A stretch of 64,000 nt of DNA from Lottiidibacillus patelloidae (GCF_002262935.1 NZ_NPIA01000003.1:1-64000), one strand, 5' to 3'; shown: positions 1 to 9,605, numbered from the stretch's first letter. Numbers and translations: made by a program. Notes: generated by a model from the sequence alone, not told the origin.

Positions 1-115
1 TTCTTCACACTTTTTATTTACGATAAGTCAACATCAACTCGTAATACTCGTTGTGTTTCCTTTATCTCAAACAAAGTGCTCCAGAATTTATGGCGCTAAA
101 CGGTCGCTTCATCTT
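1..115 (-). repeat. Dispersed Bacillaceae-type intergenic repeat, family A (copy 1, cut by window edge)
   Basis: Read on the minus strand, this stretch contains CACTTTGTTTGAGATAAAGG followed by GATGTTGACTTATCGTAA and GTGTGAAG. The same blocks recur in the same order at 31045-31400, where no gene is found. The segment lies directly downstream of the yteA stop codon and has no convincing coding frame. It runs off the left end of the window, so its full length is unknown. Function unknown: it could be a mobile-element remnant or a structured RNA. Confidence 0.6.
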
Positions 116-119
116 TTCT

Positions 120-863
120 TTATTCCCCGCCAAAGAAGTCAATGTCCGAAGCATCTACTGCACTGGAATTCATGTGAGTTGCATCATATTCTGCTTCATA
201 TTGCTCATGCTTTCGATTTGGGTATATTTGCGTGTTCTTTCCGTCTATGTCATTACCGATAAATGTTTCTAAATCTTCTACGAATCCTTCAAGTTCTTCT
301 CCTTCAGCAATCATTTCATTATAATCATCTTTATTTTGTTCGCCAAAGTCAGATGGTGTATCTGACGTACCATAACTTGCAACGGCTTGAAATGTGTCTT
401 CAGCATCGTAAAATGTTGCATCACGATCATCATTTACGAAACTCTTAAAAGGTGTACCTAATACATCTTCTTCTGCAGGACGTTCGTGGTGAACAATTTT
501 ATTTTTACTATGATCAATACATACGGTTGCAGTTGGTAACACTTCTAGACGCTCTGCGTTAATTTCACTTCCACAAACTTCGCATATTCCATAAGTCCCT
601 TGCTCCATTTTTGCGAGGGCATGGTTTATTTCTTCGAGTTCTTTTTCACTATGTTCATTTAAGGCAATATCTTTTTCACGTTCATACAGCTCAGTTCCCA
701 AATCACCTGGGTGATTATCGTAATTAGATAATTCTCCAACTGTTTCATTGGCGTGTGCATTTTCTAAGTCAAAGTGATCATTTCGACCGATAGTTTCCTC
801 AAGTTGTTTTTTTCGATTTGTAAGGCGCTTTTTAAATGTTGCTTTCTTTTCATTAGATATCAT
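120..863 (-). CDS. yteA: YteA-family protein (DksA/TraR-type zinc finger, sporulation-associated)
   Basis: A 247-residue protein of the Bacillus YteA family, related to DksA/TraR regulators. The N-terminal part is a charged helical region. A typical family segment follows: a stretch rich in Asp/Glu, then a zinc-finger-like motif with CEVC and, 17 residues later, CIDH in place of the usual second CxxC. So the metal site is incomplete or uses His. The C-terminal half is acidic and carries a YGTSDTPSDFG segment. The start is ATG behind a strong GGAGGAAGGAG-like ribosome site. Members are described as sporulation-linked, but their molecular role is not established. It is transcribed away from the CoA-transferase gene. 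Confidence 0.85.
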   Translation of the reverse strand: MISNEKKATFKKRLTNRKKQLEETIGRNDHFDLENAHANETVGELSNYDNHPGDLGTELYEREKDIALNEHSEKELEEINHALAKMEQGTYGICEVCGSEINAERLEVLPTATVCIDHSKNKIVHHERPAEEDVLGTPFKSFVNDDRDATFYDAEDTFQAVASYGTSDTPSDFGEQNKDDYNEMIAEGEELEGFVEDLETFIGNDIDGKNTQIYPNRKHEQYEAEYDATHMNSSAVDASDIDFFGGE

Positions 864-1054
864 AAGAAATCTCCTTCCTCCACTTTACGAGGTACTTCTT
901 TTAGTATGTGAAAAAACGGGCTATTTTTCCGAAAAGTGGTCTGTTAATTTTTAGCAATTATTACAGTAGACATGTTTGTTTTTCAAGTGACATATATATC
1001 ATTAAGCAAATAAAAAGAATTCCTTATATACCAAGGGATTAGGAGGAAGGTGTC

Positions 1055-2239
1055 ATGAAAGCATTACCAAATATTAAGGTACTTGATTTAACGCGTGTTT
1101 TAGCTGGACCATACTGCACGATGATATTAGGTGATTTAGGAGCGGATGTCATTAAGGTTGAAGCGCCAGGTGGAAGTGACGATACGAGAAAATGGGGTCC
1201 ACCATTTATAGCAAATGAAAGTGCTTATTACTTATGTACAAATCGTAATAAAAGAGCATTAACAATTAATTTGAGAACAGTACAAGGGCGTAACATTATA
1301 AAAAAACTCGTTAAAAGCAGTGATGTAATTATTCATAACTTTAAGACGGGGGCTATGGAAAAGTGGGGCTTAAGTTACGAAGAGCTCTCGCAAATAAATG
1401 AACAGCTAATCTTTTGTTCGATAAGTGGCTTTGGCGAAACAGGTCCATTAAAGGGACAACCTGGGTATGATGCAATGATTCAAGCGATGGGCGGTCTAAT
1501 GAGTATTACTGGAAGTAAAGAGTCTGGACCTACGAAGGTTGGTGTTGCAGTTGCCGATTTATCTGCAGGGCTTTATGCAACGATTGCGATTTTAGCAGCA
1601 CTAAATGAAAGAAATAATTCGGGGAAAGGACAAAAGATTGATATTTCCCTCTTTGACACGCAAATTGCCATGCTTGCTAATGTTGCAAGTAACTATTTAA
1701 TCTCTGGAAAGGTGCCAGAATTACATGGCAATGAACACCCAAATATTGTTCCTTATCAACCTTTTCACACGAAAGATGGACAACTTGTCGTTGCTGTCGG
1801 GAATGACACACAGTTTGAAAAGCTTTGCCAAGTCATTGGGCTAGATTCTCTCTTGGCAGATTCACGTTTTGCCACAAATGCCAAGCGTTTAGAAAACAGA
1901 GAAGAACTTCTAAATATATTGAAAGAAACCATTCTGAACTGGAAAAAGGCAGATCTTCATGAAAAATTAGTTGGAGCTGGTATTCCAAGTGGGCCAATTC
2001 AAAATGTAAAAGAAGTGTTTGAACATCCGCAAACAAGCGAAAGGAATATGGTAGTTAAAGCCGCCTTTCCTAATCAAGAATCGGTAAGTCTTGTCGGTAG
2101 TCCTTTAAAAATGAGTAGGACAAAGATATCGGTTGAGCGCCACCCTCCAAAAGCAGGAGAGCATACAGAGGAAATTTTAACGGAGCATGGCTTCTCTGAA
2201 GAAGAGATTGCCTTATTAAAAAAGGAAAATGTTATTTAG
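1055..2239 (+). CDS. Class III (CaiB/BaiF) CoA-transferase, possibly glutarate CoA-transferase
   Basis: A 394-residue protein of the formyl-CoA transferase/CaiB/BaiF family, near the usual length. The N-terminus has the family signature LDLTRVLAGPYCTMILGDLGADVIKVE. The conserved catalytic Asp of the family is D139, in GQPGYDAMIQAMGG. Such enzymes move CoA between two carboxylic acids through an aspartyl-CoA thioester. It starts at ATG behind AGGAGGAAGG, and a six-codon gap separates it from the acyl-CoA dehydrogenase, so the two are probably co-transcribed. Human SUGCT, which makes glutaryl-CoA, belongs to this family. With a lysine 6-dehydrogenase nearby, glutarate is a reasonable substrate here, but that is inference; other dicarboxylates or carnitine-type substrates are possible. 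Confidence 0.85.
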   Translation: MKALPNIKVLDLTRVLAGPYCTMILGDLGADVIKVEAPGGSDDTRKWGPPFIANESAYYLCTNRNKRALTINLRTVQGRNIIKKLVKSSDVIIHNFKTGAMEKWGLSYEELSQINEQLIFCSISGFGETGPLKGQPGYDAMIQAMGGLMSITGSKESGPTKVGVAVADLSAGLYATIAILAALNERNNSGKGQKIDISLFDTQIAMLANVASNYLISGKVPELHGNEHPNIVPYQPFHTKDGQLVVAVGNDTQFEKLCQVIGLDSLLADSRFATNAKRLENREELLNILKETILNWKKADLHEKLVGAGIPSGPIQNVKEVFEHPQTSERNMVVKAAFPNQESVSLVGSPLKMSRTKISVERHPPKAGEHTEEILTEHGFSEEEIALLKKENVI

Positions 2240-2253
2240 AAAGGGTGAAAAAT

Positions 2254-3447
2254 ATGAAGTTTACATTATCAGATGAACAACAAATGGTAAAAAAAATGGT
2301 TCGAAAGTTTGTTGACGAACATATTAATCCACACATTCAAACATGGGATAGACAAGGATATTTTTCTACAGAAGTCTTGAAAAAGTTAGGAGAGCTCCAT
2401 TTAATGGGTGTTTGTATCCCGAAAAAATATGGTGGGGCGGGGATGGATTACAATACGCTAGCAATCGTTTGTGATGAGTTAGAGCGTGGAGATACTGCAT
2501 TTCGAACTGCGGTATCGGTTCATACGGCATTGAATAGTATGACGCTTTTGCAATGGGGAAATGAAGAACAAAAAATGAAATATTTAGTGCCGCAATCAAA
2601 GGGTGAGAAAATTGGTGCCTTCGGATTAACAGAGCCAAATGCAGGGAGTGATGTTGCTGCCATTGAAACTTCAGCACAACTAAACGATGACCATTATGTG
2701 ATAAATGGCTCAAAAACTTGGATTTCATTATGTGATATTGCCGATCACTTTCTAATTTTTGCTTATACGGATAAATCGAAAAAGCATCGTGGAATTAGCT
2801 GTTTTATCGTTGAACGTGATTTCCCAGGAGTATCCTCAAAAGCGATCAAAGGAAAGCTTGGCATTCGTGCTGGTAATACAGGAGAAGTTATTTTAGATAA
2901 TGTAAAAGTTCCTAAAGAAAACTTAGTCGGTGAAGAAGGAGAAGGATTTAAAATTGCAATGTCAGCGTTAGACAATGGAAGGTTTACAGTTGCCGCTGGG
3001 GCATGTGGTCAAATCAATGCATGCTTGGAAGCAAGTTTAGCTTATTGTCATGAAAGAGAAACGTTTGGTAAGAAAATTGGTGAACATCAACTTGTTCAAC
3101 AAATGATTGCAAAAATGGTTGTTTCCCTCGAGAATTCCCGGTTATTAGTTTATAAAGCAGGAGAATTAAAGAATGAAGGTAAGCGGAATACAAAGGAAAC
3201 ATCATTAGCAAAATGGTATGCATGTGATGCAGCGTTTGATGCAGCTGTTGATGCAGTGCAAATTCATGGTGCATACGGATATTCCGATGAGTACCCAGTT
3301 GAAAGATTCTTACGAAATGCAAAAGCACCAGTAATTTATGAAGGAACAAGAGAAATTCATACGATAATGCAAGCTGAGTATGCGCTAGGGTACAGACAAG
3401 ATAAAAAATTAAGAAAAATGCTCCCGTCATGGCCGTTTAACGAATAA
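2254..3447 (+). CDS. Acyl-CoA dehydrogenase, possibly glutaryl-CoA dehydrogenase
   Basis: A 397-residue FAD-dependent acyl-CoA dehydrogenase with the usual three-part fold. The FAD/substrate motif FGLTEPNAGSD is near residue 125. The C-terminal helical domain has QIHGAYGYSDEYPVERFLRNAK followed by IYEGTREIH, in which E363 sits at the catalytic-base position. A GTG nine bases upstream overlaps the ribosome site (AAAGGGTGA), so the ATG at 2254 is the better start. Placement right after a CoA-transferase and near lysine 6-dehydrogenase suggests it oxidises and decarboxylates glutaryl-CoA to crotonyl-CoA. The general family call is firm; the substrate is inferred, and a short- or branched-chain acyl-CoA is the alternative. 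Confidence 0.88.
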   Translation: MKFTLSDEQQMVKKMVRKFVDEHINPHIQTWDRQGYFSTEVLKKLGELHLMGVCIPKKYGGAGMDYNTLAIVCDELERGDTAFRTAVSVHTALNSMTLLQWGNEEQKMKYLVPQSKGEKIGAFGLTEPNAGSDVAAIETSAQLNDDHYVINGSKTWISLCDIADHFLIFAYTDKSKKHRGISCFIVERDFPGVSSKAIKGKLGIRAGNTGEVILDNVKVPKENLVGEEGEGFKIAMSALDNGRFTVAAGACGQINACLEASLAYCHERETFGKKIGEHQLVQQMIAKMVVSLENSRLLVYKAGELKNEGKRNTKETSLAKWYACDAAFDAAVDAVQIHGAYGYSDEYPVERFLRNAKAPVIYEGTREIHTIMQAEYALGYRQDKKLRKMLPSWPFNE

Positions 3448-3483
3448 TACAGCATTGCTCCTCATATAAAGTAATAGTGGCTT

Positions 3484-3516
3484 GTCCAAATAAAAAAGGC
3501 TCATACGTTATGAGCC
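3484..3516 (-). terminator. Rho-independent terminator of the aminotransferase gene
   Basis: GGCTCATA and TATGAGCC (3498-3505 and 3509-3516) form an 8-bp stem with a 3-base loop. On the minus strand the stem is followed by a run of T. It includes the aminotransferase stop codon. Confidence 0.75.
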
Positions 3517-4686
3517 ATATTGTTTTAAACAGTAACCTATCCGTCTTATTGCTTGTATTAATCGATCTTCTTTGACAGATAAAGAAATGCGGAAGTTATT
3601 ATTGCTATATGAACCAAATGCAGTTCCAGGTGTTACAACTACTCCAAACTTATCTAGTAAGTTATAGCAAAATTCATTCGTGTCGACTGTATTTGGTAGT
3701 TTTACCCACAGATAAAATGTAGCTTGAGCTGGTGTTACTTCAAGATTCATTTCATTCAGCAGCCGTACTGCAATAGTTCTTCTTTGTTGAAAGATTTTAT
3801 TCATTGCAGGAATAGATGAAAGCTCATGTTCCAAGGCGTAAGTAGCAGCTTTTTGAATGGGGATAAATTGGCATGTATCAGTGTTATTCTTTACTGTTGC
3901 GAGCGCTTTAATAATGTCTTTGTTCCCAACAACATAGCCTATTCGCCACCCTGTCATACTAAAAGATTTTGAAAAAGAGCCAAATTCTACGCAGCATTCT
4001 TTTGCACCTTCAACTTGTAAAATGCTTGGAGCTGGTTTGTTGTCAAAAGTCATTAATTGATAGGCAGCATCATGAGCAACTGCAATGCTATTTTTCTCAG
4101 CAAATGCAACAGTTCTAGAGAAAAAATCAATGTCAGCTGATGTAGATGTAGGATTATTTGGATAGTTAAGAAACATTAACTTACTGCATTGTAATATTTC
4201 ATCAGGTATAACAGCGTAATCGGGTAAGTAGTCATTCTTAGCTAAAAGCGGCATTTCATACGCTGTTGCATCAGCTAAATATGTTGCCGTTTTGTAAACA
4301 GGATAGCTTGGATCAGGAATTAAAACGATATCATTTTTATCAGCGAGAGCAGGAACGATGTGAGAAATTCCTTCTTTCGATCCAATTAATGTTAAAACTT
4401 CCTCATTAGGATCTAACGTTACGTTGTATACATTTTTGTAATAATTAGCCACAGCTACACGGAACTCTTCAATTCCACTAAAAGGAGAATATTGAAACAC
4501 TTGTTGCTGTGATGCTAATTCCGTTTGTAACTTATTGACGATGGAAGGAGGGGTTGGTAAATCAGGGGCTCCAATTCCTAAATCAATAATATCAATTCCT
4601 TCATTAATTAATTCCTTTTTCTTTTTATTAATTGAAGTAAAAACGTATGGTGGGATTCTCTTTAAACGGTTTGATAGTACATCCAC
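3508..4686 (-). CDS. Class I/II pyridoxal-phosphate aminotransferase (candidate 2-aminoadipate aminotransferase)
   Basis: A 392-residue fold-type I aminotransferase. Family signs are LGIGAPDLPTPP near the N-terminus, YPNNPTS, the Asp-containing AVAHDAAYQ, and the Schiff-base lysine K240 in SFSKSFSMTGWRIGY. A late Arg (FRISLS) should bind the substrate carboxylate. The start is GTG behind AAAGGTGG. It is divergent from the aldehyde dehydrogenase across a 73-bp gap that must hold both promoters. Relatives include LL-diaminopimelate and aspartate aminotransferases. In this cluster it could convert L-2-aminoadipate to 2-oxoadipate with 2-oxoglutarate as acceptor. That substrate assignment is from context only. 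Confidence 0.85.
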   Translation of the reverse strand: MDVLSNRLKRIPPYVFTSINKKKKELINEGIDIIDLGIGAPDLPTPPSIVNKLQTELASQQQVFQYSPFSGIEEFRVAVANYYKNVYNVTLDPNEEVLTLIGSKEGISHIVPALADKNDIVLIPDPSYPVYKTATYLADATAYEMPLLAKNDYLPDYAVIPDEILQCSKLMFLNYPNNPTSTSADIDFFSRTVAFAEKNSIAVAHDAAYQLMTFDNKPAPSILQVEGAKECCVEFGSFSKSFSMTGWRIGYVVGNKDIIKALATVKNNTDTCQFIPIQKAATYALEHELSSIPAMNKIFQQRRTIAVRLLNEMNLEVTPAQATFYLWVKLPNTVDTNEFCYNLLDKFGVVVTPGTAFGSYSNNNFRISLSVKEDRLIQAIRRIGYCLKQYGS

Positions 4687-4759
4687 TTATAAAACCACCT
4701 TTCATTTTTTAGTTATTACACAAGCTTTTACTAATTTTATTCCGGGGGAGGACAAAAAG

Positions 4760-6244
4760 ATGACAAGAGAATATTTAAATTATATTAATGGTGAATGGGT
4801 AGCTTCAAAAGGTAATGAATATAGAGAAAACTACAATCCAGCAACAGGTGAATTATTAGGGAAGGCAACACAATCTACTGCTGATGATGTTTCTTATTCT
4901 GTAAGTATGGCGAAATTAGCCCAGCGTGAGTGGAGAAATGTACCGGCCCCAAAGCGTGGAGAAATTTTAATGAAAATTGGGGATTTGCTTAAAAGAGATA
5001 AAGAACGACTAGCTAAGATATTAACGGAAGAAATGGGGAAAGTGATTGTAGAAGCTAGAGGGGAAGTTCAAGAGGCCATAGATATGGCCTATTACATGGC
5101 TGGCGAAGGAAGACGTTTAGTCGGTCAAACAACGCCATCGGAATTGCCAAATAAACATGCCATGTCAATGAGGGTGCCAGTTGGAATAGTTGGGATTATT
5201 ACACCATGGAATTTCCCAATTGCAATCGCCTCATGGAAAATGTTCCCTGCTCTCGTAAGTGGAAATACTGTCGTCTGGAAGCCTGCATCCGATACACCTG
5301 CTTTAGCAACAAAATTTATGAAAATTATTGAAGAAGCTGGAGTGCCAAAAGGAGTCGTAAATTTAGTGCATGGTTCTGGGAGTGTTGTCGGCGAGGCTAT
5401 TGTCGATCACCCAGATGTGGGAGTTGTTTCTTTTACTGGCTCGACAGAAGTAGGCAGTGAGCTTGCTTCAAAAGCTAGTAAAAAGTTAAAAAAAGTTTCA
5501 TTAGAAATGGGCGGCAAGAACGCAATTATAGTTATGGAAGATGCAGATATTGAATTAGCATTAGAAGGAATATTATGGAGTGCATTCGGAACGAGTGGTC
5601 AACGCTGTACTGCTTGTAGCAGATTGATTGTTCATAAAAGTATAAAGGAAAAATTAACTGAAAGATTAGTTGCAAAAGCAAAGGAATTAATATTAGGAAA
5701 CGGCTTAAATGAGAAAGTTCAAGTAGGACCTGTAATAAATGAAAATGCACTTAAACAAATCAAAAAGTATGTAGAAATTGGCAAGCAAGAAGGAGCGACC
5801 CTTCTCATTGGTGGGGAAAGAGAGCATATAGACTTGCTGAAAGACGGCTATTATTTTCAGCCAACCATTTTTACGGATGTTGATCCTTCGATGAGAATTT
5901 TTAAGGAGGAAATTTTTGGCCCTGTTTTATCAATTATAGAAGTCAATAGTTTAGATGAGGCAATTGATATAAATAACAATACCGTTTATGGTCTGTCTAG
6001 TTCAATTTACACCGCGGATGTAAATGCTGCGTTTCGAGCAATGAGAGATCTACAATCAGGAATCGTTTATATTAATGCAGGAACGATTGGAGCGGAAATT
6101 CATTTGCCATTTGGTGGAATGAAACAAACTGGAAATGGTCATCGTGATTCGGGATTGGCAGCGTTAGATGTATGTACGGAATGGAAAAGTGTTTATGTTG
6201 ACTATAGTGGTACATTACAGCGTGCTCAAATAGATAATAACTAG
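4760..6244 (+). CDS. NAD(P)-dependent aldehyde dehydrogenase (candidate 2-aminoadipate/glutarate semialdehyde dehydrogenase)
   Basis: A 494-residue aldehyde dehydrogenase. Visible motifs are TPWNFPIAI and [10 protein letters not shown] for cofactor binding, FTGSTEVG, the catalytic base E249 in LEMGGKN, and the nucleophile C283 in [21 protein letters not shown] lies in the C-terminal third. The ATG at 4760 sits behind GGGGGAGG; an in-frame upstream extension would run into the divergent aminotransferase gene and is rejected. It starts the run aldehyde dehydrogenase-lysDH-TPP enzyme. The context suggests oxidation of 2-aminoadipate 6-semialdehyde, glutarate semialdehyde, or both; sequence alone cannot separate these. 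Confidence 0.9.
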   Translation: MTREYLNYINGEWVASKGNEYRENYNPATGELLGKATQSTADDVSYSVSMAKLAQREWRNVPAPKRGEILMKIGDLLKRDKERLAKILTEEMGKVIVEARGEVQEAIDMAYYMAGEGRRLVGQTTPSELPNKHAMSMRVPVGIVGIITPWNFPIAIASWKMFPALVSGNTVVWKPASDTPALATKFMKIIEEAGVPKGVVNLVHGSGSVVGEAIVDHPDVGVVSFTGSTEVGSELASKASKKLKKVSLEMGGKNAIIVMEDADIELALEGILWSAFGTSGQRCTACSRLIVHKSIKEKLTERLVAKAKELILGNGLNEKVQVGPVINENALKQIKKYVEIGKQEGATLLIGGEREHIDLLKDGYYFQPTIFTDVDPSMRIFKEEIFGPVLSIIEVNSLDEAIDINNNTVYGLSSSIYTADVNAAFRAMRDLQSGIVYINAGTIGAEIHLPFGGMKQTGNGHRDSGLAALDVCTEWKSVYVDYSGTLQRAQIDNN

Positions 6245-6267
6245 TACTTTATAAAAGGGGGGCTATC

Positions 6268-7428
6268 ATGAATTATTTAGTTTTAGGTGCAGGATTAATG
6301 GGTAAAGAAGTAGTAAGAGATTTGCTTGAAAGTCCTAATGTTTCAAAGGTTGTCTTAGCAGATGTGGATATAAAAAAGGCAAAAGCTGTTACTTCCTCTT
6401 TCTCTTCGCTAAATTGTGTAGCAACTTATGTTAATGCAAACGACGAAGATGAACTAGTTGAACTATTAAAAAGTTTTGACGTTGTAATTAACGCTCTTTT
6501 CTATACATTTAATGTAAAAGTAGCTAAAGCTGCAATAAAGGCAAATGTGTCCTTATGTGATTTAGGAGGACATATAGGAGCTGCGACAGATCAAGTTCTT
6601 TCATACAAAGAGGAAGCAAAAAATGCTGGTATAACAATAATTCCAGATCTAGGTGTTGCCCCTGGCATGATTAATATTTTAACAGGATATGGTGCTAGTC
6701 AATTAGATGATGTAGAAGGTATCCAACTACGTGTTGGCGGTATTCCAGTTAAACCCGAACCACCATTAGAATATAACCAAGTGTTTTCGATGGAAGGTGT
6801 TTTTGATCATTACACGGACCCATCACTAATTATCCAAGATGGTCATATGAAAAGCGTTCCTTCTCTATCGGGAATTGAGACACTCTACTTTGATCGTTTT
6901 GGGCCATTAGAAGCTTTTCATACTGCTGGCGGGACATCGACAATCTCTGAATCATTTTCACATGTTAAGCATTTAGACTATAAAACAATTCGTTATAAAG
7001 GTCATGCCGAGAAAATGAAGCTGCTAGTCGACTTGAATTTAACTAAGGACGACTATTATGTGACATTGAATGATACAAAAATAAAACCGAGAGATGTTTT
7101 GTTAAAAACGCTTGAACCGATTGTCAAACTTGGTGAAAAAGATGATGTCGTTTTACTGAGAGTTATCGTTAATGGTGTGAAAAATAGTAAACGAATATCA
7201 AAAGTGTATGAAATGGTGACATACAACAATAAGGAAAGAAATATTACGGCAATGGCAAAAGCTACAGCTTACACGATATCAGTTGTTGCTCAATTTATTG
7301 CCAATGGAGATATAGTAAAAACAGGTGCGTTCCCACCGGAAAAAATAGTGCCAGGTGCACAGTACATTACAGAAATGGCTAAACGAGGTGTTCAAATTAC
7401 GGAAACAACGATCGATTTGAACAATTAG
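6268..7428 (+). CDS. lysDH: L-lysine 6-dehydrogenase (saccharopine dehydrogenase fold)
   Basis: A 386-residue Rossmann-fold enzyme beginning with the dinucleotide motif LVLGAGLMG (GxGxxG, residues 7-12). It has [24 protein letters not shown] and [14 protein letters not shown] in the substrate domain. These segments match, from memory, the characterised lysine 6-dehydrogenase of Geobacillus stearothermophilus, which is about the same length. That enzyme oxidatively deaminates the 6-amino group of L-lysine with NAD+, giving 2-aminoadipate 6-semialdehyde, which cyclises to piperideine-6-carboxylate. Alternative: a true saccharopine dehydrogenase, less likely because no lysine-ketoglutarate reductase partner is present. 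It is 23 bp after the aldehyde dehydrogenase that would take its product. Confidence 0.82.
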   Translation: MNYLVLGAGLMGKEVVRDLLESPNVSKVVLADVDIKKAKAVTSSFSSLNCVATYVNANDEDELVELLKSFDVVINALFYTFNVKVAKAAIKANVSLCDLGGHIGAATDQVLSYKEEAKNAGITIIPDLGVAPGMINILTGYGASQLDDVEGIQLRVGGIPVKPEPPLEYNQVFSMEGVFDHYTDPSLIIQDGHMKSVPSLSGIETLYFDRFGPLEAFHTAGGTSTISESFSHVKHLDYKTIRYKGHAEKMKLLVDLNLTKDDYYVTLNDTKIKPRDVLLKTLEPIVKLGEKDDVVLLRVIVNGVKNSKRISKVYEMVTYNNKERNITAMAKATAYTISVVAQFIANGDIVKTGAFPPEKIVPGAQYITEMAKRGVQITETTIDLNN

Positions 7429-7435
7429 GAGGCAT

Positions 7436-9097
7436 ATGATGAAAAAAAAGATGTCAGTAGCTCAAGCTATTGTAGAAGTGCTCTCTACTGAAAATAGTCA
7501 ATACATTTTTTGTGTGCCAGGTGAAAGTTATTTAGGATTGTTGGACGCATTATACGATAGTGACATTAAAGTTATAGCAACGCGCCATGAAGGAGGAGCA
7601 TCCTTTATGGCCGAAGCTTATGGAAAAGCAACAGGAAAGCCTGGACTAGCGATGGCAACGAGAGGTGTTGGTGCAGCAAACTTATCAATCGGAATTCATA
7701 CAGCATTTCAAGATTCAACTCCGATGATTATCTTTATCGGTCAAGTAAACCGAAAATTTAAAGGACGAGAAGGTTTTCAAGAAGTTGATTTAGAAAAGTA
7801 TTTTGCACCAATCTCTAAATGGGTTGTAGAAGTACAACATGCTGAACAAATTCCTGAAATTATGAAAAGAGCCTTTTTTGTTGCAACATCAGGTAGGCCA
7901 GGTCCTGTAGTCATTTCCTTGCCTGAAGATGTCCTAGTAGAAGAAAGAGAGTTTGAACTGTTAGGACCTTCTCCGAAGCCACCAGCACCTGCTCCTGGAA
8001 ATGAAGAGTTAGATAAAATGAAACGAATGATTGAGAATGCGGAAAGACCAATCATTATTGCTGGGGGAGGCATTAATACTGCTGGTGCAAAAAAAGATCT
8101 TCTCTTACTAGCTGAAAAGTGGAACACTCCAGTCATATCAGCTTTTAGAAGACATGACGTTTTCCCACATCAACATCCTCTTTATGCCGGACAGCTAGGT
8201 CTTGGTACACCAAAGGAGATCATTGAAACGGTATCCGAAGCAGATGTTATTATTGCGATAGGGACTCGTCTTTCGGAAATAACAACTCAAGATTATTCGT
8301 TATTTAACAAGGAACAAAAAATTATTCAAATTGATATAGATTATCAATCAATGTTTAAAGGTTCAAATCCAGTCCTTCCAATAGTCGCTGACGCAAAGGA
8401 GGCGATTTCTCAACTTTTAAAAGCGAGCATTCTATTAAAATGTGAAAAAGCAAAGTTGTTTGCTAGAAAAAGAAGACTAGCATATGAAAACACATTGCTA
8501 CCGCAAAGCATAAAGCCTGAAGCTTTAAAATATAAAAATATTATCCATCTATTAGAAAAGCACTTGCCAAAGGACGCAATCATTACAAATGACGCTGGTA
8601 ATTTTGCTGGTTGGCTGCATCGCTTTTTTAAATTTTCAGAGACAAATATTTATATAGGTCCAACTTCAGGAGCAATGGGATATGGCTTGCCAGCTGCAAT
8701 TGGAGCAAAGTTAGCAAATCAAGAAAGGACAGCCGTCTGTTTAGCTGGAGATGGTGGTTTTATGATGACTGCTCAAGAACTAGAAACGGCTTCTAGATAT
8801 AATGTTCCAATCATTAGTATCATTTTTAACAACGGTATGTATGGAACAATTCGGATGCATCAAGAAAAAGTTTATCCAAACCGAGTCATTGCCACTGATC
8901 TCAGTGAAATGTCGTTTGCTAAATTAGCTAGTGCCCTAAACATTACTAATTATATTGTCCATTCCGAAAAAGATTTTGAGGCAGCACTACTGCAAGCTCT
9001 CGAGAATGATACGGGCGCTGTTATCGAAATTATGATGGAAAAAGAGCAAATATCGGTTACCACGACACTATCTGATTTAAAGCAAAAACAGCATTAA
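7436..9097 (+). CDS. Thiamine-diphosphate enzyme, acetolactate synthase-like (candidate 2-oxoadipate decarboxylase)
   Basis: A 553-residue ThDP enzyme with three domains: N-terminal PYR domain with catalytic E52 in ATRHEGGASFMAEAYG, central NAD/FAD-like domain (around 190-330), and C-terminal PP domain. The PP domain has GDGGF followed about 27 residues later by NNGMYG, the usual ThDP/Mg binding motif. The sequence class is the large subunit of acetolactate synthase, but no small subunit or ilv gene is adjacent. The gene is 7 bp after lysDH behind AGGAGG, so it is probably in that operon. Context suggests decarboxylation of 2-oxoadipate to glutarate semialdehyde. This is an inference; a true acetolactate synthase or another 2-oxo acid decarboxylase is possible. 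Confidence 0.8.
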   Translation: MMKKKMSVAQAIVEVLSTENSQYIFCVPGESYLGLLDALYDSDIKVIATRHEGGASFMAEAYGKATGKPGLAMATRGVGAANLSIGIHTAFQDSTPMIIFIGQVNRKFKGREGFQEVDLEKYFAPISKWVVEVQHAEQIPEIMKRAFFVATSGRPGPVVISLPEDVLVEEREFELLGPSPKPPAPAPGNEELDKMKRMIENAERPIIIAGGGINTAGAKKDLLLLAEKWNTPVISAFRRHDVFPHQHPLYAGQLGLGTPKEIIETVSEADVIIAIGTRLSEITTQDYSLFNKEQKIIQIDIDYQSMFKGSNPVLPIVADAKEAISQLLKASILLKCEKAKLFARKRRLAYENTLLPQSIKPEALKYKNIIHLLEKHLPKDAIITNDAGNFAGWLHRFFKFSETNIYIGPTSGAMGYGLPAAIGAKLANQERTAVCLAGDGGFMMTAQELETASRYNVPIISIIFNNGMYGTIRMHQEKVYPNRVIATDLSEMSFAKLASALNITNYIVHSEKDFEAALLQALENDTGAVIEIMMEKEQISVTTTLSDLKQKQH

Positions 9098-9162
9098 TAT
9101 ACCAAATGTTGCTTGTTCGTGCTAAAATAGTAGTAAATTTACTATGAATGTGAGGCACGAAC

Positions 9163-9585
9163 ATGAAAAAATTAGTATTACCAGCGATCATTACTGGCTT
9201 GTTTTTAGTCAGTGGATGTGGTCAGACAATTGAAGAAGAAGCAAAAGATACTGTTGAAACGTATATGGAAGCTGTTGAAAAAGAGGAACTTGAAACGGTT
9301 ATCGAAATGTTAGCGAAAGACCATCAATATGAAATGCCGGACTTAGCATTTGAAATGTTATTTGACAGCTATGACTTAGATTATGAAATTGAAAAAATGA
9401 CGGTTGTATCTGCAGATGAAAATAAAGTAGTTATTGAAGTTATCCAAACGAACAAAATAATTAATGTAACCGGCCAAGAGTTTCTTAAAGATAGCCGTGT
9501 CACAGCAACACATACTTTAGTAAAAGAAGATGGAGATTTAAAGTTTTTAAGTACTGAATATAGCAATGCTGAAGAACTAAAATAA
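9163..9585 (+). CDS. Small predicted lipoprotein, unknown function
   Basis: A 140-residue protein with a lipoprotein signal: MKKLVLPAIITGLFLVSGC, lipobox LVSGC with the modified Cys at 19. The mature part is acidic and has the look of a small alpha+beta domain (EAKDTVETYMEAVEKEE, then alternating strands ending ADENKVVIEVIQT). This resembles the DUF4878/NTF2-like domains of Gram-positive lipoproteins, but the family assignment is uncertain. It stands alone, with its own upstream gap and a clear terminator after it. Confidence 0.75.
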   Translation: MKKLVLPAIITGLFLVSGCGQTIEEEAKDTVETYMEAVEKEELETVIEMLAKDHQYEMPDLAFEMLFDSYDLDYEIEKMTVVSADENKVVIEVIQTNKIINVTGQEFLKDSRVTATHTLVKEDGDLKFLSTEYSNAEELK

Positions 9586-9605
9586 AGGTTATGCCAATTT
9601 TAAAT

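Noticed and set aside
3531-4680. Histidinol-phosphate aminotransferase as the identity of the minus-strand aminotransferase
   Set aside because: No his gene nearby, and segments such as LGIGAPDLPTPP and SFSKSFSMTGWRIGY fit the aspartate/LL-diaminopimelate group better.
4535-4759. Longer in-frame version of the aldehyde dehydrogenase with 75 extra residues
   Set aside because: The extension overlaps the divergent aminotransferase gene, and the strong GGGGGAGG ribosome site points to the ATG at 4760.
7436-9097. Plain ilvB (acetolactate synthase) call for the TPP enzyme
   Set aside because: No ilvN or other branched-chain gene nearby and it is coupled to lysine 6-dehydrogenase. Kept only as an alternative.
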